Shown here: piece by piece, positions 26,801 to 37,850 of the stretch | Layout of the letters: the number at the start of each line of letters is the position of its first letter | Position numbering within the stretch: position 1 is the stretch's first letter | Assembly (NCBI GenBank): GCA_013399855.1 | Contig: VXAY01006251.1 | Coordinates: forward strand, 187,102-251,101 | Source: Oxyruncus cristatus | Taxonomy: Eukaryota > Chordata > Aves > Passeriformes > Cotingidae | Direction of reading: 5' to 3' | DNA: 64,000 bases | The notes under the pieces: model-generated | What the model was told of the DNA's origin: nothing | The model's database searches: none | What the model saw: the letters and a program-made list of their open reading frames with translations, nothing else | Translations under genes and position numbers: made by a program

Positions 26801-29800
26801 CCATTTCTTTTGTTTGACCTCCCATGCTCTGTATTAGAATTTTATTCTAAATGTCTTCCTATTAGGAAAGTCGTGTTCTTCTTCCTTCAGTCTGATCCTT
26901 CAGGATCTGATGCACAGACAGGAAGTAATTGGTCCCCTTATGGTCTGCTAAGGACATTTTTTTCTCTAATGGCTGTATTACATATAAGAATTCCTGGGCC
27001 ATTTCCAAGTGTAGCAGGTTTTTCCAAATGGTTTGTGCTGCTGTTTCATGCTGTGACTGTCAATACAAAGCCCGGGCATAAAGCGTTACAGTAATGCATG
27101 TGCATGCCATTATAATTACAATGCATCATGTCCTTCTACTCTTACCTGCCATTCCAGCGATTTGTGTAATAGCTGCTCTGTCTTATTTATTGATCCAGTG
27201 CCTTGGGTCAGAGACAAGCCTTAGAAAACAGAATTGGAAGGAATTTAGGGGGGGGGGAGGGGGGGAGGCTCTCATCTAGACTGCTCCTCTTCCAAAACTC
27301 AGGCTCAGCTGGATTGACAACCGTTGTGACAACTGCGCATCTGTGCTTCCTCTAAAAATCTAATCATTCCATGGCCTCTCTTGGAGACTTCTAGCATTCT
27401 GTGTGAAGTGTCTTATCTGTCTGTACTATGAGAAATTTTTTCCTCCTGTCTTGCCTAGATTTTCCTTTCTTTACTTAAAGTGCAAGACTTACTACGCTGT
27501 TCCCAGTGGACATTAAGTACTTCTGCACCTTTCACCTATTTGTTAGAACATATCTCCCCTTTATTTTATATTATTATTATATCTCCCTGTGCAAAGCTAT
27601 CTTAGTTGATTTCAGCTTTCTGTCTAGATCATGTTTTCTAGATATCCCATCATCCCTTCTGCTGTCCTCTGCCTTCTCTCCATCTGGTCTGCATATTTCT
27701 TAAGAACTTAGTGCCCAAAGTGGAACACAGTACTCTAGTGGGGGCTTTCCTGGATAGAGTGGAAGCATAATCTCCCTGGTTTTACAGATCATTTTCTTTA
27801 TACATTGTAGTATGTTGTTTCCCTTTTTTGCAGAGGCATTGCATTGTTGACATATTTATCATCCACAATGCCTCCCCTGTCTCAAAACTAAGAGTTGGAC
27901 TGGATGATCACTGTGGGTCCCTTCCAACTCAGAATATTCTGTGATTCTGTGTTGTCATTCATCTCCTGTCCATAGTTGTGCCATTCATTTATTGCTGCCT
28001 GAAGACACAGCCCTGAACTTGCCTTTACTGAATTGCTTACAATTTTTTTCAAACCATTTGTCCAAGTTGTTGGGACGATTTTGAATTCTAATATTCATCT
28101 CTAGCTTCTTCTACATAATCTTTCTCAGCTTTGCTACCTGCAGTCTGTGTTTCAAAGATAAAGTATTGAGCTGTGTTGAATAAAGGATAATCCTCAGTGG
28201 AATTCTGTTTAGTTTTATTTCCAGTCTGACAGTGATATCCATTTTATAAGTACCATTCTCCTACTAGCTTTGCACTTATTTCACACTTTCTACAATTTCT
28301 AAGTATATCATGATCTCCTGACTTCTTAATGAACCTGTCACATTAGGCAGAGTTCAAAGTCCCAGTAAACTGAAGTTGTGTTGTTTGTGTTGCTGCCACA
28401 TCAACAAGACCTGTTATCCAGTTATAGCTGATGTTTGACTGCAGTTGATCTATTCCCGATGAACCTGTTAGCTGTTTGTCCTTTCCTGATAACAAATAAA
28501 ACCACATTAAAATATTTAGATAACTGTGATTAATAATTACTGAGTGAATTCTATTAAATTTTTGTAGATAAAAACTCCTAGTTGTGTGCACAGTGAAAAG
28601 GCTTTGTACAAAAAAGGGTTTCGGTGTCATCACAGCACTTGGTCTGAAAGCAAGGAGCTGTCTTCTATTCCTGACGACACCCCTTTCTGCAATCATTGTT
28701 ATGAGAAGGAAGTTGCCTGCCTGGAATAAAAGCAGGAGTTGATCTAGACCTGACAGAAGGACATGGAAAGCAGAAGACACATCAAACGCAAAGGGAGGAA
28801 TGGTTTTGGCTGGGGAAGTCAGTACAGTTCTGTGGCTGATGAACTAAGAAGGCAAGGGCACGAACAATGCATAGGGAGCACTTAGACTATGGGGAAAAAT
28901 GGAATGGAAAATTCTAGAGTGGAAAAAGAGGAAGAAAAGATGAAGGAACAATGTAGAGAAAAACTATGGGCTGAGAACTAAATGGACCTGGGGAAAGTAC
29001 TTTCATTGTGTTGGAGAAGAATTCTCTGTAAGGAAGTGAGGAAAGTACTTGGACTGTATTCAACAGAACTTTACTCTGTTCTCAGGCAGTGGGAGCAGTA
29101 CAGAGTGGAGTCATCTGAAGATAGCAGGGGTTTTCCTCATGTATTACCAGGGCCTGTAGCAATGGTTTTGGGGAATTTTTTTTTTTTTTTTAATGTTTCT
29201 AAGTTAAGAGGAAAACTTTGGCCACAATACTGGCCCAGGTAGTTCATACACACATGCAAGTGACCCATTGGACCCCATTATTAAACTCTGTCAAAGCCCC
29301 TATGACATAATGCTCATCAGATGGAAGTCAGGCACTGAATTAAGCAGATCTCAGACTTAAGTACCTTGAATGATCCACAGAGTAGCTGTGGAGTCAACGA
29401 GGAATCAGGAAAGAAGCCAGGAGTTGGGGAATTGGTGCCAGTCTAGTAAGTCTTTGGAACAAGTTGTTCCAGCAGCAGGAGGACAGTATGGCATGGGGGA
29501 ATGGAGGAGGCTGGACTGGGGGACATAATGAGAAAGACAAACATATTAAGAGGGACTTGACTGAAGGAGGACAGAGGAATCACACTTTGAAAATCAGAAA
29601 TATCTGCTCCTATTATAGAAAAATGCCAGACAGAAGATTAATTTAAATGCAGGGGGTTCATGTTGCTGTGTAGACAGACACAGGGATGATTCTGAAAAAA
29701 ATCTGTATTGCTTGCAGCCTGTTTGGTGAGTTTCCTCTTTCATCACAGCTACATGAATTGCTGCTTTTGTGCTTGGTATTCAGTAATTAACCTTATTTTG

Positions 29801-32800
29801 ATATTGCACAAAGTTTGTTTTCTATGCTGGCAACAGCTAATCCACTTTCGAAGACTTCCTGAAAGTTCTGGTGGCTACTGGTGTCCTGAGTTCTTGTCAA
29901 CTGTATGTATGGCATCAGTCAAAAATAGCATAGATGGTGAGTGGTGAAATCACTTAGCTCAATCATAAAATGATGCTAATTCTGTGGTAGTGTAATTGTA
30001 AACTGAGGCTTCATGAATGTTGAAGGTTGCCAGTTAAACTGTCCATTTTTAAAAGCTCTAAAAGAAATCTGTGAACTTCCCTCAAGGTTTTGGGGTTTTT
30101 TCCCAAGTGCAAAATTTTGTGAGTGAACGACTTACTTTGGATTTAGTCATACATCGTATATAACAAATTTTCTATCTGTCATGGTATCCCAGCAGCTTTC
30201 AGATTGAATCCCATGTGAAATTCAACTGTGGGTTAGTTTCTTACTAGGTTGAAGTACTTCCAGCTATCTTCTTGGAGACTTGTTTCCTTACACAACAGGG
30301 GCAGAGAAACATGTTGGTTTTGTTGTTGTTATTAAAGATGTTATTATTGCCATTGCCAAGTTTTTCTTTTAGTTGTTGAACATGTTGGTTTTCTTGAAGA
30401 ATAGCTATAAAATTAATTGGACTTAAATAGCACTTCAGATCATCAGGATGAAGTTGAACCAGAGCTTCTTATTCAACTTCCTTTTCCCTTCATTCTTTAT
30501 TTTCTCCCAGAGGTTGTAAAAAACTCTTGGCTCTGGACCGGATACAACAGGAGCTGTAGGTTATCAGCCCTGCTGCAAAGAAATCATTGCATTAGTTTAA
30601 AGGCCTAACTATATTAACATAGGTACTTACTTTAATCTTCCTATATTTGATTTTTTTCCAAAAGTGTACAACAAAGAAGAGCATTCAGAGAATTAATATT
30701 GGATGTTCCAATTACTGTGCCGTGGCTATTACCCTCTGTGCAATGAGGTAAAAATAGTTTGTATTCACAGGTTTTTATGTCGAAGGAATAATAGCCCTGA
30801 AAATGTTGGAGTGCATTATAATTAGAAAGATCACCTGCTAGTACACCTGTTGGGTCATGGCATAATGTAATATAATTTTATGTTAATTACCTCTATGCTT
30901 TTTTTCCCTGCACCTGCTGCTTATAATGTCAGAACTGTACAAAGGTCCTAAGAAGTGACAATAGGAGCTGCATGTCACTGATCATCAGTTTACATATTGT
31001 ATGCCTAAATAGATCTTGATTTCAGCATGAATAACAGAGATTTGTGTCACATTTATTTGTAAACATGAATTATGTATTTACTATATACCAAAATTTTGCA
31101 TTCAGATGGCTTAAATCTTATAAAAGTATATATTGCTTTCAGGAATTTGCACTTTAACTATGTCAGATCAAATAACAAAATAATATTTCTGGGCTGATAG
31201 GGATGTTGATTGTTTATAGATTTTGTATTTGTTAAATATTAAGGAATTATCAGAAATTTAGCTTTTAATTGCTGTCTGTCAGAAATCCGAGTTAAACTAA
31301 TAAGTCTTCACAAGGATAAGCCAATCATTTGTTCCTCATGTTGCAGCAGAGTAGTAGAGTATAAAATATTGTTTCATTTCTCGTACATGCTTCTTCCTTC
31401 AAATTAAAACTGTAATATTTATGAATGTGTTAATTACGAATGCAGTGAGTGGTTGGCATAGGTGTGAGCATCCAGGCATGAAAAAAAGGCAGAGCTAATC
31501 TGAAATACATGCTTTGAATTTTGACCCTGCTCACAAACGTGCGGGTGTGTGCACACACTCGGTTTGAAGAAGAAACTCACTGTTACTGAGTGTTGACAAA
31601 CATATGACATGGACTCAGCCTCACTTGTGGCTTTTAGGCACTGCTGAGCCTTTATTTTATAAGCAGTGGGAAACTGTTGCCCACTTGGGATAAAAAAATG
31701 TGTGAACTGTATCTTTATGCTTATGAACTTAGGTATGACAAGTGAAAAGTCCCATTTTGTGAGCTCAATTTAATGTGCTGTGCATTTCCTCGTGCATTTG
31801 ATAAAAGGGAAGAGCTAAACAAAGGCTTTGTGGTAGCTGCTATTGCCATGTTTCAAAAACAGATTGGAGTGACAATCTGTCTCTTGTGTTTTCCCTGGTC
31901 TAAGAAGGAAGTAGATAGAAATACTCTAATTCCAGCCTCATGCTGCCAGCCAGTCCCACCCCTGGGCAGGAGGTGAGGAGAAGCACTTCACAGCCATCCT
32001 GCAGAAACTCCTTCTCTGGTGTGGTGTTGCCTTCAAGCGTGTTGCCCAGGGTTTTGAAAGCCATTGCATGATTTAATCTCAGTGTTTGAGTGTTTTATTT
32101 AAAATGAAATATGGGAAGGCAGCATACAATCTTGTTTTGATATGTTAAACTTATATTTAAGTTACTATTGTGATGAAAACCATGCCACTTTGGTATCCTT
32201 ACTCTGACATGCTTACATTCCTAGACTTGCTGTTGTCAAAGGTAATGAAGGTTTCAAACTGTCTCTGAAGCAATGCTGAAAGTTCAGTGCCAATAGACTT
32301 CTGGTTTTAAAAAATCTCTCTGTTGAAGTTACAGGGCTTGTGAGCTTAAGCCCTAATGATTTGACAAAGATATTTGTCAGCCATGTAGCTGTTAATTGGA
32401 ACTATAAACTTCGCAGAGGAAACTGATCCTTGCGATAAAGAGAGAAGGAAAACAGAGCTGTGTTTTGTATAGGCCATTTGCATTTGTCCCACAGTGGTAA
32501 GTTGGAGCCAAGCACTGTACAGACACATCTAAATACATCTGGAACAATCAGCTAGGTCAAGCCAGGCTTAGTAGGTCTGGGTCAGCATGAGCCACGACGT
32601 GCCGGGTTTGGGCAGCGCAGTGCTAAACCCCTGGACTGACACGGAAGCCCAAACTCTCACCACGGGCTGATGCTGTGAGTTCAGACCCTGCTCACCCTCC
32701 CCCAAACCAAGCCTCTCTTGTCCTGGGAAGGCACCTTTATCAGGAAGGTGGTTTTCCCAGGGTGAAACTCATCGCTTGCAGTTCGGGTGTGCTGACCCCT

Positions 32801-35800
32801 GTGATTTCCACAGATGCAGAGCTAATGAATACAGCTCTAATCGGTTAATAGGTGACTCATTTCAGACCACGGCAAAAGCATTTTATTTGTAGTGTGAAAT
32901 ACCGGGGTAAGGAAAAGCATATGCCACAGACTTGGGATAGGGAAGATGGTGGCAGAAAAAGGAATATAACCTTGATTAAAGGCACAACAAAATTCCTTAA
33001 ACCTCATATTCAAAAAATGCAAGTAGTTGTGCAAAAGCATATGAAGTTCATAGTGGCAGATAAACCTGAAAGCACAGTGCAAACATCATGGTGCCTGTAG
33101 CCTATTTACTAATCAGACCCAGCTTCTCCCTCTCTGCTCTCTTCTACCTCTGCCCCAGTATCCAAAATCACCTGAAATGTTTTCCAAGGGTGTGTGTTAA
33201 AACACTTTATTGCTTCAACCAGAACGGCTTCAAAACCACAAACCTAACTTCTGATTTTTGTAAAAAACAAAGGTACTAATACAGATGAAATGTGAATAGC
33301 ATTGATTTTTGGGCAATTTTCTAAGGACAAGCAGGATACATTAGGAGTCTGGAAATGTCATCAAAGACAGCAGTATGGAATATTGGAGAATATTTAATTT
33401 AGTAAAGGGCATTCCATGTGGATCTGTGCAAAAATGATCAGCTGGCAGTGTAACACAGAGCATCAGAGAAAGAAATACCAAGAAAAAAAAGGTAAGAAAT
33501 ATGCCTCCTTTATGGATTCAAGTATATTTCTGTATCTTTCAACTTCTTTCTGAAACCATTGAAATGGACTTTTAAAATCACAGAATCATGGAATACACTG
33601 GATTGGAGGGGACCCACAAGAATCATCGAGTCCAGCTCCTGGCCCTGCACGGGACACCCCAAGAGTCACACCATGTGCCTGAGAGTGTTGCCCAAAAACT
33701 AGTTGAACTCTGGCAGGCTTGGTGCTGTGACCACTGCCTTGGGGAGCCTGTTCAGTGTCCAGCCACCCTTGGGGTGAATAATCTTTTTCTGATATCCAAC
33801 CTAAATCTCACCTGATTCAGTTTCAAGCTGTTTCCTTGGGTCCTGTCACTGGTCACCAAAGAGAAGGAAACAGCGCCTGCTCCTCCACTTCCCCTCATGA
33901 GGATGTGGAAGACCCCAATGAGGTCTGTCCTCAGTCTCCTCCAGGCTGAACAGACCAAGTGACCTCAGCTGCTCCTCATACGGCTTCCCCTCCATGCCCT
34001 TCACCATCCTCATTGCCCTCCTTTGGACACTCTCTAACAGTTTAATGTCTTTCTTACATTATGATGCCCAGAATTGCCACAATATTCCAGGTGAGGCTGC
34101 CCCAGAGCAGAGCAGAGTGGGACGATCCCCTCCCTTGACTGGCTGGTGATGCTTTGCCAGATGCCCCCAGGACACGGTTGGCCCTCCTGGCTGCCAGGGC
34201 ACTGCTGACTCGTAGTCAAGTTGCCATCGACCAGCACCCCCAGGTCTCTTTCCTCAGGGTTTCTCTCTGGCCTCTCATTCCCCAGTCTGTACACACAACC
34301 AGGGTTGCTCCATCCCAGGTGCAGAATCTGGCACCTGCCCTTGTTATATTTCATACAGTTGCTGATAGCCCATCCCTCTGATTTGTCGAGGTCTCTCTGC
34401 CCTCAAGGGAGTCAACAGCTCCTCCCAATTTAGTGTCATTAAATTAGGAGGATCTGTCGACTCCCCTGAGGGAGTTTAGTTAGACAATAAATAAAAGCAG
34501 TGAATATGTTTATAAATAATGTCATGCAACAGTCTGCAAAGTCACTGTCTAAACAGTGAAGGGATTCTAAGTAGTCTTAGAAATGTTAGATTTGCTGGTT
34601 TGGGGAGGAAAGAGTAGGATAGAATGACATGAGTATAAATACCAGCATTCTTTGATTTTATTTATAGCTCATTTGGAAGGTTTTATTAGTTTTTAATTAA
34701 TACCTTATGGCAGAGTTGGACCAGAGAAAGATAAGTTAGATAATCAAGTAAGAAAAAATGGTCATGCGGGTATGTCATCCTTTGAATATATATTGTTACA
34801 ATTTTCCTGTCGATTTCTGTTGCAAATTACATGCAACGTATATACGTGAAAAAATGCCATAACTTTGGACAGCATAAAAAAGGAAAGACATTGATATCCA
34901 GGGCTTTCACCTTTTAAAGTATATTCGGGATAGTAGCCACTCTTGATGTATTTAGTTCATAAGAAGAGAAACACTGATTTAATACAAGTATCATGTGAAT
35001 AAATACAATGAAATAACAGCATATGGAAATCACTCCCTGCTATTTGAGCTATGGTGGCAAGAACCTGAATCTTACAGTGTAGCACCTTGGGAAGCAGTTT
35101 CCGTTTACTTTAAAGAAAAAATGTATAGAAGGTGAACTCCTGTGATTTCCACAGCTGCAGCTATTCCATAAGTAAATGGTCACAGGTGGTATTGAAGGAG
35201 ATGATGCTGTAAATAATCAAGCTGGAACATTCTCATAGAAGGGCTTCTTAAATGAAGTCCCTATGTTTTTGTATATAACCTTTATTTAATATCAAGTGGG
35301 CATGGAAGTACTCAATTTAGGATCATTTCCATTCCCCAGATGGAGCACCTTAGATGAAGCTCAGACTTGACACTCATCAGAATAACAGAATATTAAATAT
35401 ATTATGCTGAGTCCTGTGTGTTTTTTGGTACCTGTGGAGACCACCAAGCTGCATTCTTTGTCTTGAAAATTTTACAGTATATAATAACATGTGGTTTTTA
35501 TTCTTACTATCAAGTACTAAAAAACAATCTCTGAACTCCAGGCTTCCTATGTTTATTTAATTACTAAAAATGCAATTCTTGCAGAAAAAAAAAAAAAGAA
35601 TAATGAATAATCACAATCACTGTATATAAAGAAAAATGGATCTGGATCTCTAGTTGATTACAAAAATAAAAAGCCTCTCTACCTTCTCTCACAAGAAGAA
35701 GGAAAAGAGGCAAATGAGCAATCACAAATTCTGTCACAAATACGTTCTCTCAGGGCGGCTCCTTCCAGTGGCCGTAGCTGTGACAGTGAGGAGCAGGCAG

Positions 35801-37713
35801 CACATGTGGTCAGCCCTGGATGGATCTTCCCTTGGCAAACCATCTCTGATGGTTGTCAGAATAGTGCACAAATACCAAGGACAGTGGCTGCAGGAGGGAG
35901 GTCCTTGGGGAAAGTAAATATGGAATCAGATTGACCGAGGAAGGAGATCGTGTGTTTTGGTGAAGTGGCAGAGACAGGCAACACTGTTCATCTCACCTCC
36001 TGCTGTATCCTAGGAGGTCACATTTTGTTGTTTAAAACACGTATCAAAAATCTCACGACTGGCATTGAAATAAAGTCATGAGCCCAGAATGAAAGAAGTC
36101 CCATAGCAGCCTTCAGAGTTCCTGGAAGTGCCGAAGATGGTTAAGTTTCTCTTCTCAGATGTTCAGGAATGATCCTGGAGGGCTAAAACCTCTTGTCCAA
36201 TGATACGGAATGTATCAGAAGTAATTTTAGGAAATAAATTCAGTGGTTCGCTCCCTACTCGCTATTAAGAAAAAAAGGTGTATATCAATGCAATAAGCCA
36301 ACTTCAGTGGTCACTGTTAATCCTCCAAACAAAATAATTGCCAGTATTCTTAGAAAATTGAGAGACAAATGATTAATTCCTGCTGTGGGGTGTGATGTGT
36401 GCTGGATTAACTGAAAGATTTAGTTGACTAATGGTTGGGTAAGTCTGGATATATGCTCTTAAGATCATAACACTGCTAGAGATCTTAGAATCCTCTGTAT
36501 GTGTAATAATATGGGAGCCAATTTTTCAGCTTGCCCTAATGCCTCATTCATAGTTTCAGTGAACTTTGGATCCAGATTTAATGTGAAAAGTCACTTGTAA
36601 TCATGTGAAATGAAGAAGTTGCGATTATAATGTGAATATTTTCTTGGAAGGACTAAATGAGTGGATTATGTTCTTATCCCGTATTTAATAATACCTAAAT
36701 TAAATAGTCCTAAGGAAATGGAGGATTAACAAATAAGAAGTATAATACACAGCAAGCAGTCTAGCTGAAGAAAGACTACATAATCTAAAATATCCTCAGC
36801 TAAATCCACTGAAGCAAATTTAGCAGGGAGACTGAATTACTTGGGATGTGTGCGTGCTTACAGTGGTCCATTTGGGTCAAGGCTAAAGTTCAGAATGGAT
36901 AGAGTCTCAGACTGCCTTTCTGCCCTTGTACCTATCCAGTCCATGAGTGGAGGGCTCCAGCTGTGAATGGACATAATCTTTTTAAGAGTAAAAAATCTAA
37001 ATATTTGTTTAAAACCAAGCAAACAAATGTAGCACGATAGCACACAGATACTCTGGGGGAGCTTCATCCTGCTGTTTGTGCATCTCTGTGAGTCATCCTG
37101 CAGTTCTGCTCTCCCTGAGGTCAGCTGGAAAAACTTCTTTTGACTTCAGTATATGTAGAACAACAGTTCACCAATACAAAATTGGGGGGTTTTTGTTTTG
37201 TTTTCTCCCAAACTCACATTTTTCCAAAGTTGTAGAATACATTTGAAGACCGATCTATTTCATATGCAATTGTATTCAAAAGTGTTGGTATTTCTGCATG
37301 AAAGCTGCAATCAATTTCTGTCAACAAAATTGCATATCGAGGTTCTGATTGACATTAGCTGAGAATAAGGACAGGCATTTTGATGTTGCTTAGTGACACA
37401 TGTTAAGGACCCAGGTTTCCATTCCTCGCTGCCTTCTTTTTATCTAAAAGTTTCCTCTCCACTTTTTTGCAGGTCTGGAGTTGGTGTGACGGGTTCTAGG
37501 CAGACACTGTTTTATGCAGAAGTAACAGACCAGATGAGAACCAGTGGAGGAGGTGGCCAGCCTGAGGAAGGAGAGCTGATTGAAGTTGTGGAAATACCTT
37601 TAGAAGAATCCATGAAGTTTGCTTATGATGAGTCTTTTCCGAAGACGATGGGTGTCATCTTCAGCTTCATGTGGTTCCAAAACAACATAGCACCCAAACT
37701 ACCAAAAAAGTAA
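5766..37713 (+). CDS. NUDT14: NUDT14, UDP-sugar diphosphatase (Nudix hydrolase), 4 of 5 coding exons in window
   Basis: The joined exons 5766-5809, 20085-20149, 25082-25319 and 37473-37713 read through as 195 residues plus TAA. I recognise NUDT14 from its start [15 protein letters not shown], the [11 protein letters not shown] segment, the [18 protein letters not shown]udix region and the end [17 protein letters not shown]. Known role: a Mg-dependent cytosolic homodimer that hydrolyses UDP-glucose (and ADP-ribose) to the sugar phosphate and UMP (or AMP). Human NUDT14 is 222 aa, so about 27 N-terminal residues, normally on a separate first exon, are missing. Exon 2 starts in phase 0, as expected after that exon. 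The Nudix box (about 25207-25278) is 24 residues, one longer than the generic 23, and its usual Arg-Glu is Glu-Glu. The human protein also has the 24-residue spacing and a non-Arg residue there, so this looks family-typical rather than decayed. There are no internal stops, and all splice sites are GT/AG. Introns are about 14.3, 4.9 and 12.2 kb. Confidence 0.95.
8398..8442 (+). repeat. T-rich tract grading into (TTTA)n
   Basis: Runs of T are followed by repeated ATTT units. Low-complexity sequence in intron 2. Confidence 0.8.
8785..8962 (+). mobile_element. CR1 LINE, 3' end fragment (+)
   Basis: Reads as a diverged CR1 3' UTR in sense orientation: a 'gcccagagag...' segment, then 'ccatccttggagaaattcaa', 'ggatcagatgatctcaaaaa', 'gtctcttcctacctgg' and a decayed octamer tail. 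This matches the canonical CR1 3' end, which reads through 'gatgatcttta', 'ggtcccttccaacc' and then 'attctatgattc'. It is 5' truncated, as is usual for CR1, and fairly old judging by mismatches. Confidence 0.75.
15493..15616 (+). repeat. A-rich low-complexity tract with C runs
   Basis: Mostly A homopolymers broken by CCC/CCCC, ending in a C-rich stretch. Similar tracts occur at 39022-39067 and 52642-52727. The open frames across it are Lys/Pro or Phe artefacts. Confidence 0.85.
15961..16063. repeat. Local direct repeat R1, copy A
   Basis: Begins aaatgtagaaatagtgtt and ends near ttcaataagagtc. It is about 93% identical to 16923-17026 in the same orientation, with a few substitutions and two single-base indels. 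Similarity stops sharply on both sides. Confidence 0.85.
16923..17026. repeat. Local direct repeat R1, copy B
   Basis: Partner of 15961-16063, starting 962 bp downstream. It shares the blocks tggcacacaatggagt, ctcttccaagaggtgtt and cttgtccttcaataag. Flanking sequence is not shared, so this is either a small dispersed duplication or two copies of an uncharacterised interspersed repeat. Confidence 0.85.
20085..20149 (+). CDS. NUDT14: NUDT14 coding exon 3
   Basis: A 65-nt exon lies between acceptor cttcctcctcag and donor GTAATC. It begins by completing the split Ser codon, encodes [21 protein letters not shown], and ends one base into an Ala codon. The VKQFRP segment is a well-conserved strand and loop of NUDT5/NUDT14-type ADP- and UDP-sugar hydrolases. 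Confidence 0.94.
21101..21139. repeat. (TA)n microsatellite, interrupted
   Basis: Alternating T/A with a few interruptions, ending in a short TATG stretch. Confidence 0.9.
22479..22770 (-). mobile_element. CR1 LINE, 3' end fragment (-)
   Basis: On the + strand it begins with the reverse complement of the CR1 tail (agaatcacagagtca). It then shows the standard CR1 blocks in order: 'tttggaaatgacctccaaga', 'atcaagtctaacc', 'tggtgactccaccacttcc', 'gtgccaatgcttgacaaccc', 'tgtccaagctgaacctctcc'. It is 5' truncated at roughly 22770. The overlapping 130-codon minus frame is a by-product. Confidence 0.9.
25082..25319 (+). CDS. NUDT14: NUDT14 coding exon 4 (Nudix box exon)
   Basis: A 238-nt exon lies between a weak-looking acceptor (gttatttttaaag) and donor GTAAAC. 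It starts with the last two bases of the Ala codon (AVYMCEVER...) and ends two bases into an Arg codon. It carries the Nudix box, including the EEVLEECGY metal-binding helix at about 25255-25278. A continuous open frame extends about 25 nt upstream into the intron; the exon start is set by the phase of exon 3 and by family alignment, not by that upstream ATG. Confidence 0.95.
27248..27268 (+). repeat. G-run tract, potential G-quadruplex
   Basis: Ten G, one A, seven G, one A, then GG. Runs this long could form a quadruplex in the NUDT14 sense strand, and they are prone to sequencing-length error. Confidence 0.75.
27290..28375 (-). mobile_element. Ancient CR1/L3-like LINE (-), interrupted
   Basis: Strongly decayed, but successive blocks follow the amniote CR1 layout in antisense: 'gaaattttttcctcctgtct', 'atcatgttttctagat', 'cttctctccatctggtctgc', 'ccaaagtggaacacagtact', 'gatagagtggaagcataatc', 'cattgttgacatatttatca', 'aaaccatttgtccaagttgt', 'gacgattttgaattctaat'. 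The 27700-27830 part aligns block for block with 34060-34180 of the young CR1 in this window. It spans the 3' UTR and the C-terminal coding region of the element, with no intact frame. Edges are approximate. A younger CR1 tail (27878-27950) lies within it in the opposite orientation. Confidence 0.8.
27878..27950 (+). mobile_element. CR1 LINE 3' tail (+), nested in ancient CR1
   Basis: Shows 'gttggactggatgatcactg', 'tgggtcccttccaactcaga' and then an octamer tail 'attctgtgattctgtg'. It is a heavily 5'-truncated CR1 copy of about 70 bp, clearly younger than the element around it. Confidence 0.85.
31126..31312. repeat. 187-bp direct duplication D1, copy A (intronic)
   Basis: Matches 42831-43017 at a constant offset of 11705 bp with no gaps. 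I counted 3 mismatches in 187 positions, all in the last 30 nt (ccgag/ctgag, actaataagtc/actagtaaatc). The block begins gtatatattgctttcagg and ends cttcaca. It is AT-rich like its surroundings, so this is the more likely source copy. It has no coding potential and no recognisable transposon motif. Confidence 0.97.
33577..34477 (-). mobile_element. CR1 LINE, 5'-truncated, ~0.9 kb (-)
   Basis: The + strand starts with the reverse-complement CR1 tail (atcacagaatcatggaatac) and continues through the full 3' UTR into the C-terminal part of the reverse-transcriptase ORF. The minus-strand frame at 34034-34354 keeps CR1 residues such as [24 protein letters not shown] and [14 protein letters not shown], but the frame is broken before the end. 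It is a dead copy and younger than the one at 27290. Its 5' end is a fold-back (34400-34472). Confidence 0.95.
34400..34472. repeat. Inverted repeat at CR1 5' end
   Basis: Arms 34400-34432 and 34440-34472 (33 nt each, 4 mismatches) are separated by a 7-nt loop. Both arms are CR1 sequence, one antisense and one sense, so the element folds back on itself exactly at its truncated 5' end. Confidence 0.88.
37473..37713 (+). CDS. NUDT14: NUDT14 terminal coding exon 5
   Basis: The exon follows a strong acceptor (ctccacttttttgcag). It completes the split Arg codon, reads [20 protein letters not shown] and continues through a Gly-rich loop and the acidic [16 protein letters not shown] segment to a C-terminal KLPKK and TAA at 37711-37713. 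The EGELIEVVE part is the strand that follows the Nudix helix in this family. The open frame also extends upstream into the intron, but the AG at 37471-37472 and the codon phase place the start here. Confidence 0.95.
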
Positions 37714-37850
37714 AGCACCGTGATTTTAAGAAAAGCTTTCCTGCTGGTTCTGTGGATACAGAAAGCTGCAAATCTTCCTGCCTCGATCAACTCAACTTCT
37801 CACAGAGCAAATCTTTCTTGAAATAAATATGGAAGTAAAATCTGAATTAA
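37714..37850 (+). other. NUDT14: NUDT14 3' UTR (short form, end approximate)
   Basis: Non-coding sequence runs from the stop codon to just past the first AATAAA. The downstream sequence contains a T/G-rich stretch (around 37927-37945), as expected for a downstream element. Later AATAAA hexamers at 38687-38692 and 39372-39377 could serve a longer form. The cleavage site is inferred. Confidence 0.55.
37822..37827 (+). promoter_or_regulatory. poly(A) signal AATAAA, NUDT14
   Basis: A canonical hexamer lies 108 nt after the NUDT14 stop codon, on the same strand, and is the first one downstream. Confidence 0.6.

Larger units (their letters stand above)
25320..37472 (+). other. NUDT14 intron 4
   Basis: About 12.2 kb. 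Contents: a G-rich tract (27248-27268), an ancient CR1 (27290-28375) with a younger CR1 tail inside it, copy A of the 187-bp duplication (31126-31312), and a long recent CR1 (33577-34477) ending in a fold-back. No extra exon is seen; exons 4 and 5 join in phase. Confidence 0.85.

Noticed and set aside
32797..35160. Shared word cctgtgatttccacag followed by tgcag at about 32798 and 35139
   Set aside because: Only about 20 bp with no flanking similarity; chance or a tiny repeat remnant.
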